This document shows positions 35,491-46,246 of a stretch of DNA of 64,000 nucleotides, piece after piece (within the stretch, counting starts at the first letter, position 1; the number at the start of each line of letters is the position of its first letter). The translations under genes were made by a program, and so were the position numbers. The notes beneath the pieces were generated by a model, which did no database searches, was not told where the DNA came from, and was given only the letters and a program-made list of their open reading frames with translations. This DNA comes from Ypsolopha sequella. Lineage: Eukaryota; Arthropoda; Insecta; Lepidoptera; Ypsolophidae. The stretch spans positions 14,740,201-14,804,200 of the forward strand of contig OW204001.1 of assembly GCA_934047225.1 (NCBI GenBank). The letters run 5' to 3'.

Positions 35491-35684
35491 TACTGGGTGT
35501 CAATATGATGTTGGGGAAGCCGGAAACTGGCAATAGTACTCGTCCGTACGAACAACTTTTACTAAGGAAACAACTTTTACTGAGGATACAAAATGTATGA
35601 GACAACCGTTTTTTTTTTTTTACAAAAAGTAGTTCGTGCTATCGCCAGTTTCCGGCTTCCGCAACTTCATCTTAACACTCTGTA
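35491..35684. mobile_element. ~194-bp MITE with ~46-bp inverted ends
   Basis: 'ggggaagccggaaactggc' pairs with 'gccagtttccggcttccgc', and 'tactgggtgt' pairs with 'acactctgta' with mismatches. A T-run fills the middle. No protein is encoded. Confidence 0.75.
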
Positions 35685-35749
35685 TATTTAAATATTTAAA
35701 TTGCGGAAAGTGCACAGGATTAACATAACCTAATTCCCCTATTCCCTTT

Positions 35750-35895
35750 TTACCACATTACTCAACCAGCATGGGGTAAACCTAGGTGCATCCGGGTAAT
35801 CTCCGAATTTTCAGCTCAACACCTAACATTACCGAACCAGCGTTGGGTAAACTTAATTTTACCCATTTTTCTAGCATTACCCGTAACATATTACA
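35750..35895. repeat. Short direct duplication around 'aaccagc.t.gggtaaac'
   Basis: 'ctcaaccagcatggggtaaa' and 'cgaaccagcgttgggtaaac' lie ~75 bp apart in direct orientation, with related 'gggtaat' and 'acccgtaac' words. Confidence 0.45.
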
Positions 35896-36976
35896 TGATA
35901 AAATGTATAGATATTTTTTTCCAGAGTTCACCTACTTTTTGTTTCTATAGCAGTATAGACATACACTCCTGCAGGACTAAAAGAACTCCTCTAAAGCAAA
36001 ACTGACTTCTCTAATCAATTTGTAACAGATAACAGAAGGCACAAGGTGCAGTACTGCGGTTGCATGTCTGTTACTCATTACAAGATAAATGTTCAATAAC
36101 TGTGACAGCCTGACCTCGCACTTACGTCACTCAGTAAGTACCTAGGCATTGTCTGAGTCCCTTTGCATTACTCGTACCTTCTGATTCAATAAACCGCAAT
36201 GAATGGAAAGGAGCACAAGGGATTTAGAAGCAAAGTCCTGTCACTTTTGGATATTATTTATTGTATTTTGGTTCGAAGTCCCGTATCGCTTACACTCCAG
36301 ACACTTGGCGAACTTAAAATATAGATTGTTCTATATTCTAAGTTGGCGAATGAGAACTAGGCCGAAAAAGGTGTAAGACTTCGACCGTCACGACACTCTT
36401 GCTATATTATGTGTGTTTGTGTGTTTACGATCGGAATTGATCGGATATCTATGTATTACTGCGGTATAGACGTGCGGCTTGCGCGTTAGTAGCGAAAGGA
36501 GCAGGCTGGTATATCAAGTATTCAGTGTGCAGGCACAGTTTAAAAATCCATCAAGTATGGTGGAAAAATTCATTGTTCCAAATAAGAACCTCGGTGGCGC
36601 AGTCAGTCAGTAGCGCGCCTATCATGTTAGCAGGACCGAGGAACCGAGGACCGAGGACCGAGGACCTGGACCGAGGAATATTTCAAATATTTGTTGACTT
36701 GAAATTTAGATGTAAACATTATTTATAATAATTAACAGACAAATATGTGATTGTGACTGTTTTCGCCTGAAGATGTCGATTAAATCGATGAAACTGGTAG
36801 CGTAATCGGGCTTAAATACATTAGTGGAACATAGTACACGTATTTTTCAATTTTCTGTCATCTAAAATGTTTTATCACGAAGTGACAACATATACCCTTA
36901 ATTACTTGAAATTTGTTTATAGTTTGTAATGCACTGTAATAAAAATATATGGTATGTATGTACGAGTAAACAATAA
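35896..36976. other. No gene; small MITE and SINE-head fragment
   Basis: The stretch 36271-36393 has imperfect inverted ends ('ggttcgaagtc' against 'gacttcgacc') and matching inner blocks. At 36587-36625 'cctcggtggcgcagtcagtc' resembles a tRNA-derived A-box head. It is followed by a small (GACCGAG)n-like run at 36634-36680. Confidence 0.45.
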
Positions 36977-37812
36977 GGGTGGGTTGCACCATCTTACTTT
37001 AACATTAACAAAAGTCACATTTTCAGTTAAAGTACCGGTTAGGCTAAAAATGCATTGCACCATTTGACAAAAGTTAAAATGACGTCATAATTTAACATTA
37101 ACCGTAACTGCCCGATTTTGGCCGGTTAGTGTTAAAGTATCTGTCAAACGCGTAAAATATAACCTCCAAAAAGCATGTTTTTGCGAGAAATAATCATGGA
37201 AATGATATTCGAAAAACTAACTAGATCTAGACCTTCTACGACGAATTTATATTTGAGCTGCTTTATGGAACGGGGAGTATCTCCGAGTGCCTTAAACTCG
37301 TTCTGGATAGAACTCCATATAGGTACCATCTCTTTGCTTGGCACTGACTCCCTCAGGCCTTTTGCAAAATATGATATTTTTATATTTATCGATGACCTAT
37401 GCTCACTCAATGTCAGTCGACTGGAAAGAAGTACTTACTTAGTTTGGATAATTTTTTAATTAGTTTAAATAAGTTTTTTGACTCGTTCTCTATAGTTCTC
37501 CACTTTGATGTTACTGCTCGGTTTAAATTTATAGAATCGCTGATAAAAACAAACAAAACACACAAAAATAAACCAAACAAACAAATACCACGTTTTTAGA
37601 TGATGCAGATTTTTAGTATTGCCCTATTGAAAAATGTTTCTCACGTCAACTATGTGGAAAATTATGTCTCATTTTGCTTGCAACCCAGATAACTGTGACT
37701 ATGACAATGAATATGCTGGTGCAACACATTTGGGTCCTGCCGTTAAGGTTAACGTTAAAGGTATTGTTAAATGTAACTTTTACGATAACCGTTAATATGG
37801 TGCAACCCACCC
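36977..37812. mobile_element. 836-bp Harbinger-like element with 'gggtgggttgcacca' ends
   Basis: The termini 'gggtgggttgcacca' and 'tggtgcaacccaccc' are perfect inverted repeats. Further in, 'ttaacattaac' and 'gttaacgttaa' type words continue on both sides. This terminus type is common in insect PIF/Harbinger-like elements. The interior carries a Myb/SANT-like relic and no DDE transposase, so it depends on another copy. No clean target duplication is seen. Confidence 0.75.
37144..37410 (-). pseudogene. Myb/SANT-like (zeste-type) DNA-binding domain relic
   Basis: The frame includes IWSSIQNEFKALGDTPRSIK and then QLKYKF. This matches the W-x2-I-x2-EFN-x-LG-x-TPR-x3-QLK-x-K core of Myb/SANT-like proteins that accompany Harbinger transposases. 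Upstream minus-strand sequence (with a 'SKWRTIENE' read) is broken by stops, so the domain start is lost. It lies wholly inside the 36977-37812 element. Confidence 0.5.
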
Positions 37813-39066
37813 TTTTAATGTCCAATTATTTTAACGGAACTCTCAGTGCCTCTATCGAACAGTTTTTACTTTAGGTACCATCTACAACTATGTCAGCAGA
37901 TGATATAAGCTTGTGATCAACTGTCACCAGATTGGCATGGCATCCACATTGTTGCATACGTTGCAATACAGAGTTATTGTTCACAATAAGCTACATCCGT
38001 TCGTCGACATCTTACGTCACGTCAGGCATGTGAGATAAAATACAGTTAATACCTATAATGTGTTCATTCAAATTTTTTTCGCGACAAAAGCTTTGACGCG
38101 GTTACATTCAGATGCATGACTATAAGTCCATAATTCCCCCTCCACAAGGTGAATCACCTCTGCCTCCCTAAAATGTGTGCCCAACTAAAGTTTTATGCTT
38201 TTTTCAGGAAAACGATTTCAAACCCGAATTATTCTTTATAAAATTGCCCATAAATAAGTTCCTACATTTATTTTGGTAGAAGTTACAGTTTACGAAAATT
38301 TTTTTAGGGCTCAATAACGAATTTTTAGGCTTATTTTTAGTCTGTAGGCTGTATTCGTCTATGTCACCCGCATATCAAGTGCACGATCGTGTGCATGCAG
38401 TACTCAGTAAAGCTCAATATCGCTTGTTCGCTGCGCGTGTGTGTGTGCACAAGCGTATATGGACAAGCTAATTACGCGCGTAGAGTTGTAGGTAATTAAA
38501 TCGGCGGGAATGTACGGAGTGTCGGGGGTGTGCCGACAGGCTAAGATCCTTGCAAAGCACCAAAACAAATTAAAAGGATCTTGCGCTTGCTTTTTTCTAC
38601 TCGTGTCTTAACGGCCCTTATTATGTCACAGTTGTGCAAAATTCTTTTGGAGATTGAAATACTATATTTACTACAAAAACAAACAGCGAAACTATATCGT
38701 AAATACCAGAAATAAATTACCTTCACGTTTATCTTTTATGCGGAGCCTTTTTGCTATAAAGACCATTGTCAGCCAAAAATAAATACCCTTGAACAGGAAC
38801 AAAACACCAATGTAATCTCCTCTATTTTCTCTCTTTTTATTGCAACCTTGTCCAATGACCACGAGATCTTGATCAATAAAACAGTGTTCAATAAATAGTA
38901 CCTATTACAAAGATTTCAAAAGTTTAGATGAGCCCTGGCACCTAAAATCTATTGCATTGTTTTTGAATGTGAAATGTCACACTTTTGGCTTTATGCAATG
39001 TTTGTGCACTTTAAAAATGCACACGACGGCATATTGAGATTCTTTTCTCGTAAAAATTCATTACGG
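37813..39066. other. No gene seen
   Basis: The stretch 38350-38540 is less AT-rich, with a GT run ('gcgtgtgtgtgtgcac'), but no coding frame was recognised. It flanks the large transposon on its left. Confidence 0.35.
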
Positions 39067-40031
39067 CGCACACTGGTTCCATATCACGAAATCGTGGACT
39101 TAGGGTGAAGTCAATTTGAAGGTCAAGGAATCGAACTGATTTTTTTTTGGTAGACTGCTGAAACTATTACAAACACCTTTTACTGATGCAGTTTTTCTGA
39201 AATATGCATTAATTTAAGAGAAAAAAATCATTGAATTATTTTTTGTATGGAGAAAATTATGTTTTTGTCAATTACTTGCGTGCTTCATGTTTATTTAAAA
39301 TGAAACTTACTACAGGTCATTGAGAAAGTTACGGCCAACATTTTATTTCCTTACACTTATCTGCGTAAATCTGCGCTTTGGAAGCTACAGGCACATGAAA
39401 ATATTTAATGAAAAGGTCAAGAAATTGAACTGATTTTTTATTTTTGGTAGACAGCTTACTCTATTACAAACATCTTTTATTGATGTAGTTTTGCAAAAAT
39501 ATGCATCACTTTCAGAGAAAAAAAAATATTGAATTATTTTTGTATGGAGAAAATTATGTTTTTGTCAATTACTTGCATGCTTCACGTTTATTTAAAATTA
39601 AACTTAGTTCAGGTCATTGAGGAAGTCACGGCCAACATTTTATTTCCTCACACTTATCTGCGTAAATCTGCGCTTTGGAAGCTACAGGCACTTGAAAATA
39701 TTTAATGAAAAGGTCAAGGATTTGAACTGATTTTTTATTTTTGGTAGACAGCTTACTCTATTACAAACATCTTTTACTGATGTAGTTTTGCAAAAATATG
39801 CATCACTTTCAGAGAAAAAAAAATATTGAATTATTTTTGTATGGAGAAAATTATGTTTTTGTCAATTACTTGAGTGCTTCATGTTTATTTAAAATTAAAC
39901 TTACTACAAGTCATTAAGGAAGTCACGGCCAACATTTTATTTCCTTACACTTATCTGCGTAAATCTGCGCTTTGGAAGCTACAGGCACTTGAAAATATTT
40001 AATGAAAAGGTCAAGGAATGAGGAAGAGTCA
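39067..40031 (+). repeat. Left inverted arm with three ~296-bp direct subrepeats
   Basis: The landmark 'gaactgattttt' recurs at 39133, 39427 and 39724. Each unit also holds 'tttttgtatggagaaaatta', 'ggccaacattttatttcc' and 'ctgcgtaaatctgcgctttg'. The arm ends near 'aatgaggaagagtcac', which has a counterpart at 44401. Repeated subterminal units may serve as multiple transposase binding sites, which is an inference. Confidence 0.85.
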
Positions 40032-40180
40032 CGATTTTTGTTAAGTATGTAGATCGATGACAGTAAAAAAAACATGACTTATGGTGAAAAAAATATCCAA
40101 ATCGGACAAGAAATGTCGAAAGTACAGCAATTTTACTGTAGCAGTTCAAATAACGCCCGCCAGTACCAGCCGCGAGCGCG

Positions 40181-40188
40181 TGACGTCA
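40181..40188. promoter_or_regulatory. TGACGTCA site in a CpG-rich promoter-like patch
   Basis: A perfect CRE-type palindrome lies ~140 bp before the transposase ATG, in a GC-rich stretch (40150-40270). An initiator-like 'tcttcagttctg' sits at ~40224. The position fits a core promoter for the transposase gene; no TATA box is evident. Confidence 0.4.
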
Positions 40189-40327
40189 TCCCACACATGC
40201 CCGGGGCGCGACCCCGCACGCGCTCTTCAGTTCTGTAGGTGTACTCTGTTTCCCGCGCAGTTCTTGAGCTGTGCTTGTCACGGTCGCTTTGTTATAGATT
40301 TATTGTTGTGTATCAATATCCTTAAAA

Positions 40328-42334
40328 ATGTCTTACAAATATTGTGTCGTGCCAAAGTGCAAGAGTACAAGTAGTAGTACGCCCGACAAACTATTTTTTC
40401 ATGTTCCAACAGACAAAAAAGCTAGAAAAAAGTGGTGTAGTGTTATGAAGAGAGATCCTTTATCAAGCAAAAGTACTCATTACTGTTGCGAAGATCATTT
40501 CGACGTAAGTACCTTTCCTACGTTATACCTTTTACTTGACGTATACCTATTTCCTCGTATTATTGAGTAAATGTCACCTATTTTATCGATCAATGGAATC
40601 AAAAACCTTAAAACTTAATCCTTTTATGTCATATTGTCTCAACCTTAACACAATCGTATGAGGTAATAACAATAAACAATAATCAACGTAGGTATGATAT
40701 TTGTAGTCCGGGAGACTACCGCATTTTTATCTACGATAATGAATACCTATCAACAATAGGTAATGATTCGAATTTTAATTTCTTTGCTGTAGGACCTATT
40801 TTTTGGATCTGCTTTTCTCAGTAAGTAAAGTATTATTTAAAAATAAAATAAAGAATCTTTAATCTGTTTTTACTTTTTACAGGTCGAAAATGACATGGAA
40901 AATTATATAAGGTACCGATTGATGGGTGGTCAACTAAGACTAAAAAAAGGAGTTCTGCCGCATAAATTTGACTGCCAAAGAAAGGATAACGCCGTTGTAG
41001 AACGGACTGGATATAAAAAAAGACAGCAGATTGAGTACTTTGAAAGAGTGCTTAATCCGGAAGTTGGTCATGAAAACCTAATAACACAAGAAGAGTTCGT
41101 GGCGTGTGAAACGATTGATTTTAATTCAAATGATACAGAGGCTATAAACCCGCTTGAAGAAGATAATGCGGCAAATCTACACAATGATCCTAAATATAAA
41201 TCACTCGCAGTATAAGTTAATATAAAGCCAAAAGTTCGAAGCAAGGGCATTAATACTGACGCCGGTTTTGACCGGGTTGAAGAGTTTGCTCTTAAAATAA
41301 AAACGGTGAAACCAAAAGAACATCGTCGGGATCATCATCGGGAACCAATGCATGATATCTTCACATCTTACTCTAATACCTCATCAGTTTCTGCGAGCCT
41401 AAGTGGATTCAGTGTAAATACTGACGCCTGTGAAATGAAACGACAAGTAGATACTGAGTTATTTAAGGAACACATGCAAAAAGGAACTTTAATGTCTATA
41501 TCTAGAGAACCTAAGCTTTTTCTCGGATTACCATCGCAAGTGTATTTCTGTTTAGAATATTTGAGTGAATCTACTGAGAGACCTCTGATGGATGTATTAT
41601 TGAGCTTGAAAAAACTGAGATGGCGTGAACCGAATTCCGTGCTTGCTGTTCAATTTGGAGTTTCGGAATCTACAGTCGCCAGACATTTCAAAGAAACAAT
41701 ACCTAAGGTTGCTCAATGCATGGAGAAACTGATTTTTATTCCTCCTCGCGACGATATTCGCTCAAATCTTCCGATACCTTTTAGTAGGCGTTATTCAACA
41801 GTCGTCAGCATCATAGATTGTTTAGAAATTCAAATCGAGAAACCTAGCTCAGCAGTACATCAGGCGCTGACGTGGTCACAATATAAAAATGCGAATACTA
41901 TAAAATATCTAATATCGATAACACCTAATGGACTTATAAACTTCATATCCGAAGGTTATGGAGGAAGGACATCGGACGCCCTTATCTTTGAAGACTGCGG
42001 TTTTCTTCAGATGTTATCCCCCGGTGACGTAGTGATGGCTGATAGGGGATTTAAGAATATAGCTCATTTACTTGAACGTCAAGGTTGCAAACTTTTAAGG
42101 CCTCCTAGCGTTGATTCGGGATCAAAACTAAGTAAAGAAGAAGTTTTAGAAACTAAAAGAATAGCGGCCCTTCGAGTACACGTCGAGAGAAGTATAGGGC
42201 GTTTAAGGGAGTTTGAAATGATTGCACCTCATGCATGTGTTGACATTGATTATGTTAGAATATTAGACTATGTTGTGACATCTGCTTGTGGAGTAGTTAA
42301 TCTTCAAGAATGCTTATTTAGAAACCAAGTTTAA
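40328..42334 (+). CDS. THAP-domain DDE transposase (ISL2EU/IS5-like), two exons, one in-frame stop
   Basis: It would cut and join the transposon ends in the nucleus. Exon 1 is 40328-40504 and ends at a GTAAGT donor. Exon 2 is 40883-42334, after 'ttttttacag'; the join is in phase and gives 542 codons. The THAP zinc finger uses C6, C11, C54 and H57, with W36, an FHVP segment and a GVLPHKF end. Next come a helix-turn-helix (residues ~313-328, LAVQFGVSESTVARHF) and a DDE nuclease with D371 (IIDCLEI), GYGGRTSD, D446 (VMADRGF) and E494 (RVHVERSIGR). Codon 170 is TAA (41213-41215), yet the frame is open on both sides. A CAA-to-TAA change is the simplest explanation, and no intron with a good acceptor would remove it. 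The gene may thus be dead, or the stop may be an allele or a sequence error. AATAAA overlaps its end. Confidence 0.85.
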
Positions 42335-42340
42335 AATAAA
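42335..42340 (+). terminator. AATAAA poly(A) signal of the transposase gene
   Basis: It follows the TAA stop directly, so the 3' UTR is only tens of bases and the transcript would run toward the opposing gene. Confidence 0.55.
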
Positions 42341-42366
42341 ACAATATTTATATCTTAAGCCATCTG

Positions 42367-42372
42367 TTTATT
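42367..42372 (-). terminator. AATAAA poly(A) signal of the YqaJ gene (minus strand)
   Basis: TTTATT on the plus strand lies 14-19 bp past the minus-strand stop. The two genes' 3' ends are packed into ~50 bp. Confidence 0.55.
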
Positions 42373-42385
42373 TTTATACCTTAAC

Positions 42386-44111
42386 CTAAGTTTTGACCAA
42401 TTTAGGAAAGACTGAGTGTTTCCAAAAACTTGTTGACTTTTCCAAAAGATCTTTGCAGTAAATTTCATCAAAATCTTCTTCAAAGATTTCTACTTCTTTG
42501 TTAGCTTCAAAATTCTTATCAGCAACACAAAAAAGCCCTTTAGTTTTGTTGCAAAAAAACATTTGCAGCTGGATTTGACCTTTTGATTTGTTTGTGAGAC
42601 GATTATTTTTAATAAAGCTTTCTTTGCCTTGTGTGGTCATGGGACATTTTATTTCTATGACATATTCTTGTGTTAAGCCATCAGGAGATGCACCTAAAAT
42701 AGGCCAATCACTTTTCAAAAACAGCCCACCATTTTCGATTACAAATTTTCTCAATTTTGCTACTTTTGCCCTAACATCAGGTTCCAGTACTTTGCCTCTT
42801 CGCATTGCAGGAGTTTCTGGTATGGTTGCACCGAATATTTGCTCTACTAATGAACCATCAGGGGTTTTGCAATGGGCGGCGTCGTGTATTTTTGACGCCG
42901 TTATTCTGCAATATCGCATCTCATGCCATAAAGGAGACTGAGCTTGAGATAGAGTTTCTTGTTCTATTTTTGAACACTTTTCTGGTGTTTGTTTTGTTGT
43001 ACAATAATCGATGAAGCCTTGTGCACTGTTCGTGTCGTTACCTTCTTTTTTATAATCATTTATCAAGTTATGCAATGATAATTTCGTAAGTTCATTCTGT
43101 GTAACGTAACTTGTTAACTGAATCCTAATAGAATTTAACTGTATATTGTGCACCAGTTTGTTAAAAAATTGTTCACTTCTTACATTAGCGTTATCGTCAA
43201 TATCTCCAGCGCTGGAACCGATATCTTTGGCTTTTATAAATTTCAAGGTTGTGCCCACTGTGGCCAGTTTTGGTTTGGCCCAATAACATTTTTTTTCAGT
43301 TGGAGAAGGCTCTTCACTGCGTCTGTGTATCCACATAAGAAATGCTACACTATGTTTGCAACCTCCTTTTTGTGCAGCACAATCATGACAAGTAACATCA
43401 ATAATAGTTTTATCATTTTCTTCACATTTGAGAGTGCAGCTATAACCTTTAGTTTTTACTTTATGCTCCGGTGTTATTCTTGCCTTTACTGTGCACACAT
43501 TTCCATTTCTTTGGACTTGGACATACCCTACGGCATCGTCGCCATATGACTCTCGTACAGACCTGTAATAATCATACAGCATTAAATACCTACATCACAT
43601 TACCTGATGCGGTTGCACCATTTAAGTGCATCGAAACAAAAAACATGGTAGGTATCCGCTAATGTTAGTTAATCTACGGCGCGCTCCCGGTCTATAATGT
43701 TTAGGTGAACTTGAAACCGGCACTTACTAAATCGCAATGAATCATGCCTGCAGTTGCCTGCTTACAAAAACATCAACTCGAACTCCGTAGGAAGAAATAA
43801 TGTAGGTACTTGACTTGACTAACGTTTTTATGATGGAGTGTGTTATGCTGTCCATGTACCTTTTTACCCAGGTTATTTTATTATTTTCACATTACCTACC
43901 GCAACAGCCATGGGAAAAACTACCTAGGCCTAAACTCACTAACTAACACATTAAATTTGGTAGGTACTTACCGTTGAAGCTTCCAACCTCGGATTTCAGC
44001 GCTGGTATACTTCACATGATTGTTTAAGTATTCAAAAACCATGAAAGAATCCACTTTAGGTAGATTATCTGACTGTCCTTTTTCGAATCCATCTTCCAAT
44101 TTGTTGCTCAT
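42386..44111 (-). CDS. SWIM zinc finger + YqaJ-type PD-(D/E)xK nuclease, two exons
   Basis: This is the accessory protein of the transposon, probably a DNA exonuclease/endonuclease acting in the nucleus on element ends or repair intermediates (role inferred). Exon 1 is 44111-43972 and ends at a GTAAGT donor; exon 2 is 43562-42386, after 'gattattacag'. The join splits codon 47 and gives 438 residues with no stop. An N-terminal segment with YTSAEIRGWK leads to a SWIM finger (C105, C108, C115, H117) with CHDCAAQKGGCKH. The YqaJ domain covers ~257-430: LWHEMRYCRITAS, E307 (GKVLEPDV), D341 (GASPDGL), E350 and K352 (VIEIKCP) and GQIQLQM with Q376-Q380. All expected catalytic residues are present. 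It is convergent with the transposase gene. A longer N-terminal read (to 44309) is open, but ATG 44111 fits the family better. Confidence 0.88.
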
Positions 44112-44400
44112 TATTACAGAACACCGAAACAATAAACCGATAATGCATAAAACTCGAAAAAAAACCGAGTGTTCGCTACTAATCACGAATGTGCGTACTG
44201 GACGACTGCGATCGCGCGGGGTCTGTGTGTGATGACGACATCGGTATCCACGGGCGGGAGGCGCGCGTTTTAAAATCAAGCCCGATAAAATATTAAATAA
44301 CTTTGCCATTTATGGACGGATTTCAAAAAATCAAAAAGTAGTGTACTCAGAAAATCATAACACATGCAATGTAATAGTCAAAATTGGATTCTCCCGTTAT

Positions 44401-45454
44401 GTGACTTATCCTCATTGAACTGATTTTTTATTTTCGGTAGACAGCTTACTCATATGTTTGTAATAGAGTCAGCAGTCTACCAAAAATAAAAAATCAGTTC
44501 AATTCCTCGACCTTTACATAAAATATTTTCAAGTGCCTATAGCTTCCAAAGCGTAGATTTTCGCAGTTAAGTGTTAGGAAATAAAATGTTGGCCTTGACT
44601 TCTTCAATGACCTGAACTAAGTTTAGTTTTAAATAAACATGAAGCACGCAAGTAATTGACAAAAACATAATTTTTTCCATACAAAAATAATTCAATATTT
44701 TTTTTTCTCTGAAAGTGATGCATATTTTTGCAAAATTACATCAGTAAAAGATGTTTGTAATAGAGTAAGCTGTCTACCAAAAATAAAAAATCAGTTCAAA
44801 TCCTTGACCATTTCATTAAATATTTTCAAGTGCCTGTAGCTTCCAAAGCGCAGATTTACGCAGATAAGTGAAAGGAAATAAAATGTTGGCCGTGACTTCC
44901 TCAATAACCTGAACTAAGTTTAATTTTAAATAAACATGAAGCACGCAAGTAATTGACAAAAACATAATTTTCTCCATACAAAAATAATTCTATATTTTTT
45001 TTTCTCTGAAAGTGATGCATATTTTTGCAAAACTACATCAGTAAAAGATGTTTGTAATAGAGTAAGCTGTCTACCAAAAATAAAAAATCAGTTCAATTTC
45101 TTGACGTTTTCATTAAATATTTTCAAGTGCCTGTAGCTTCCAAAGCGCAGATTTACGCAGATAAGTGTAAGGAAAGAAAATGTTAGCCGTAACTTCCTCA
45201 ATGACCTGTAGTAAGTTTTATTTTAAATAAACATGAAGCTCGCAAGTAATTGACAAAAACATAATTTTCTCCATACAAAAAATAATTCAATGATTTTTTT
45301 CTCTTAAATTAATGCATATTTCAGAAAAACTACATCAGTAAAAAGTGTTTGTAATAGTTTTAGCAGTCTACCAAAAAAAAATCAGTTCGATTCCTTGACC
45401 TTCAAATTGACTTCACCCTAAGTCCACGATTTCGTGATATGGAACCAGTGTGCG
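44401..45454 (-). repeat. Right inverted arm with three ~296-bp direct subrepeats and an extra palindrome
   Basis: The reverse landmark '...aaatcagttc' ends at 44500, 44797, 45094 and 45388, mirroring the left arm. The inner end (44415-44500) forms a foldback: 'gaactgattttttatttt' pairs with 'aaaataaaaaatcagttc'. The left arm lacks this, which makes the right arm ~90 bp longer. Confidence 0.85.
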
Positions 45455-46246
45455 GCGCGGCGTCCAACTATCACTGTGTTCAGATGAGCACTGATTCCAA
45501 ACGTGTGAGCGTCACCCATTTAAAGGTGAAAACATTTTGGTGCTGTCATACTACGGTAAGGGCTTATCTTTACTTTTGAAATCTTTGACCTATTACTATC
45601 TAGTTTACTATCGTATAATATGCACCAGGTAAGTTGTCCCCTCGATCCGGTAATTTTCGTCCCTATTGTAACGCTTTAAAGCCTTTAACAGATACAGTAT
45701 GTGTTACAAACGAACGCGTCGGCCATTTCCTTCGCGTTCGCGCATAAAGCATTCGACGACCGCTAAAAATGCGCATTGACTCTTTCCTGTGACTTTACAT
45801 TGTCTATAATTTAGATAAACCAGCTTCCAGGAAACTTGTGTTGTTTAATTTTATTATTTTTGCACTGATAGTAGAAACTAAACATTTAAAATAAGCATGG
45901 TGTTACTTTGTTTTGTATGTAATGTTTTTTTTACACAGCAAATAACTCATAAAAAGCATGTACTGTTGTATATACAAAAGGCAAAATATATATAACAATC
46001 AGTTTTTGTATACAAAAGAGCAGGTTATGTCACGCATGTGTTAGGTAAGTACCTATATTTACACAGAAACTTTGCGTCGCAAAACACGTGTCCTAAGGCA
46101 ATAAGTGGTACAAATCATAAGAAAACAAACGTTAAGTATACTAAACATAATGAAAGTTAGACTATGGGCTAGTTTCTGAATAAAGAAAACCTCGTTATAA
46201 TACTTGGGCGATGAATCAGCTTATCACGTAGCGCTGCATTTCATAA
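45455..46246. other. No gene seen
   Basis: The part next to the transposon ('gcgcggcgtccaactatc') is briefly GC-rich, then AT-rich. No coding frame is recognised. Confidence 0.35.

Larger units (their letters stand above)
39067..45454. mobile_element. 6.4-kb ISL2EU-type DNA transposon
   Basis: Outer ends 'cgcacactggttccatatca' and its exact reverse complement (ending at 45454) mark the borders. The first ~75 bp of the two arms agree almost perfectly. The inverted arms run to ~40031 and from ~44401. Between them lie two convergent spliced genes: a THAP/DDE transposase and a SWIM/YqaJ nuclease. That gene pair defines the ISL2EU group in the PIF-Harbinger/ISL2EU assemblage as I know it. No convincing target duplication is visible: flanks read 'attacgg' on the left and 'gcgcggcg' on the right. 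The transposase has one stop codon, so this copy may be unable to move by itself. Confidence 0.85.

Noticed and set aside
40081..40374. 97-codon frame overlapping the start of the transposase gene
   Set aside because: It lies in the CpG-rich promoter-like patch, runs in another frame and has no domain; the THAP start at 40328 explains the region.
41209..41285. A short intron removing the TAA stop of the transposase
   Set aside because: A weak GTATAA donor exists, but no pyrimidine-rich tract and acceptor follow at a workable distance.
42588..43549. Plus-strand frames of 117, 69 and 133 codons
   Set aside because: They are antisense to the well-supported SWIM/YqaJ exon and have no recognisable motif.
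44112..44309. N-terminal extension of the nuclease to an upstream ATG
   Set aside because: The extra 66 residues are arginine-rich, come from the GC-rich leader and lack family support; the ATG at 44111 gives the expected start.
39060..45462. A 2-bp or 8-bp target duplication for the large transposon
   Set aside because: Flanks 'attacgg' and 'gcgcggcg' share no convincing direct repeat in either register tried; one flank may have been altered.
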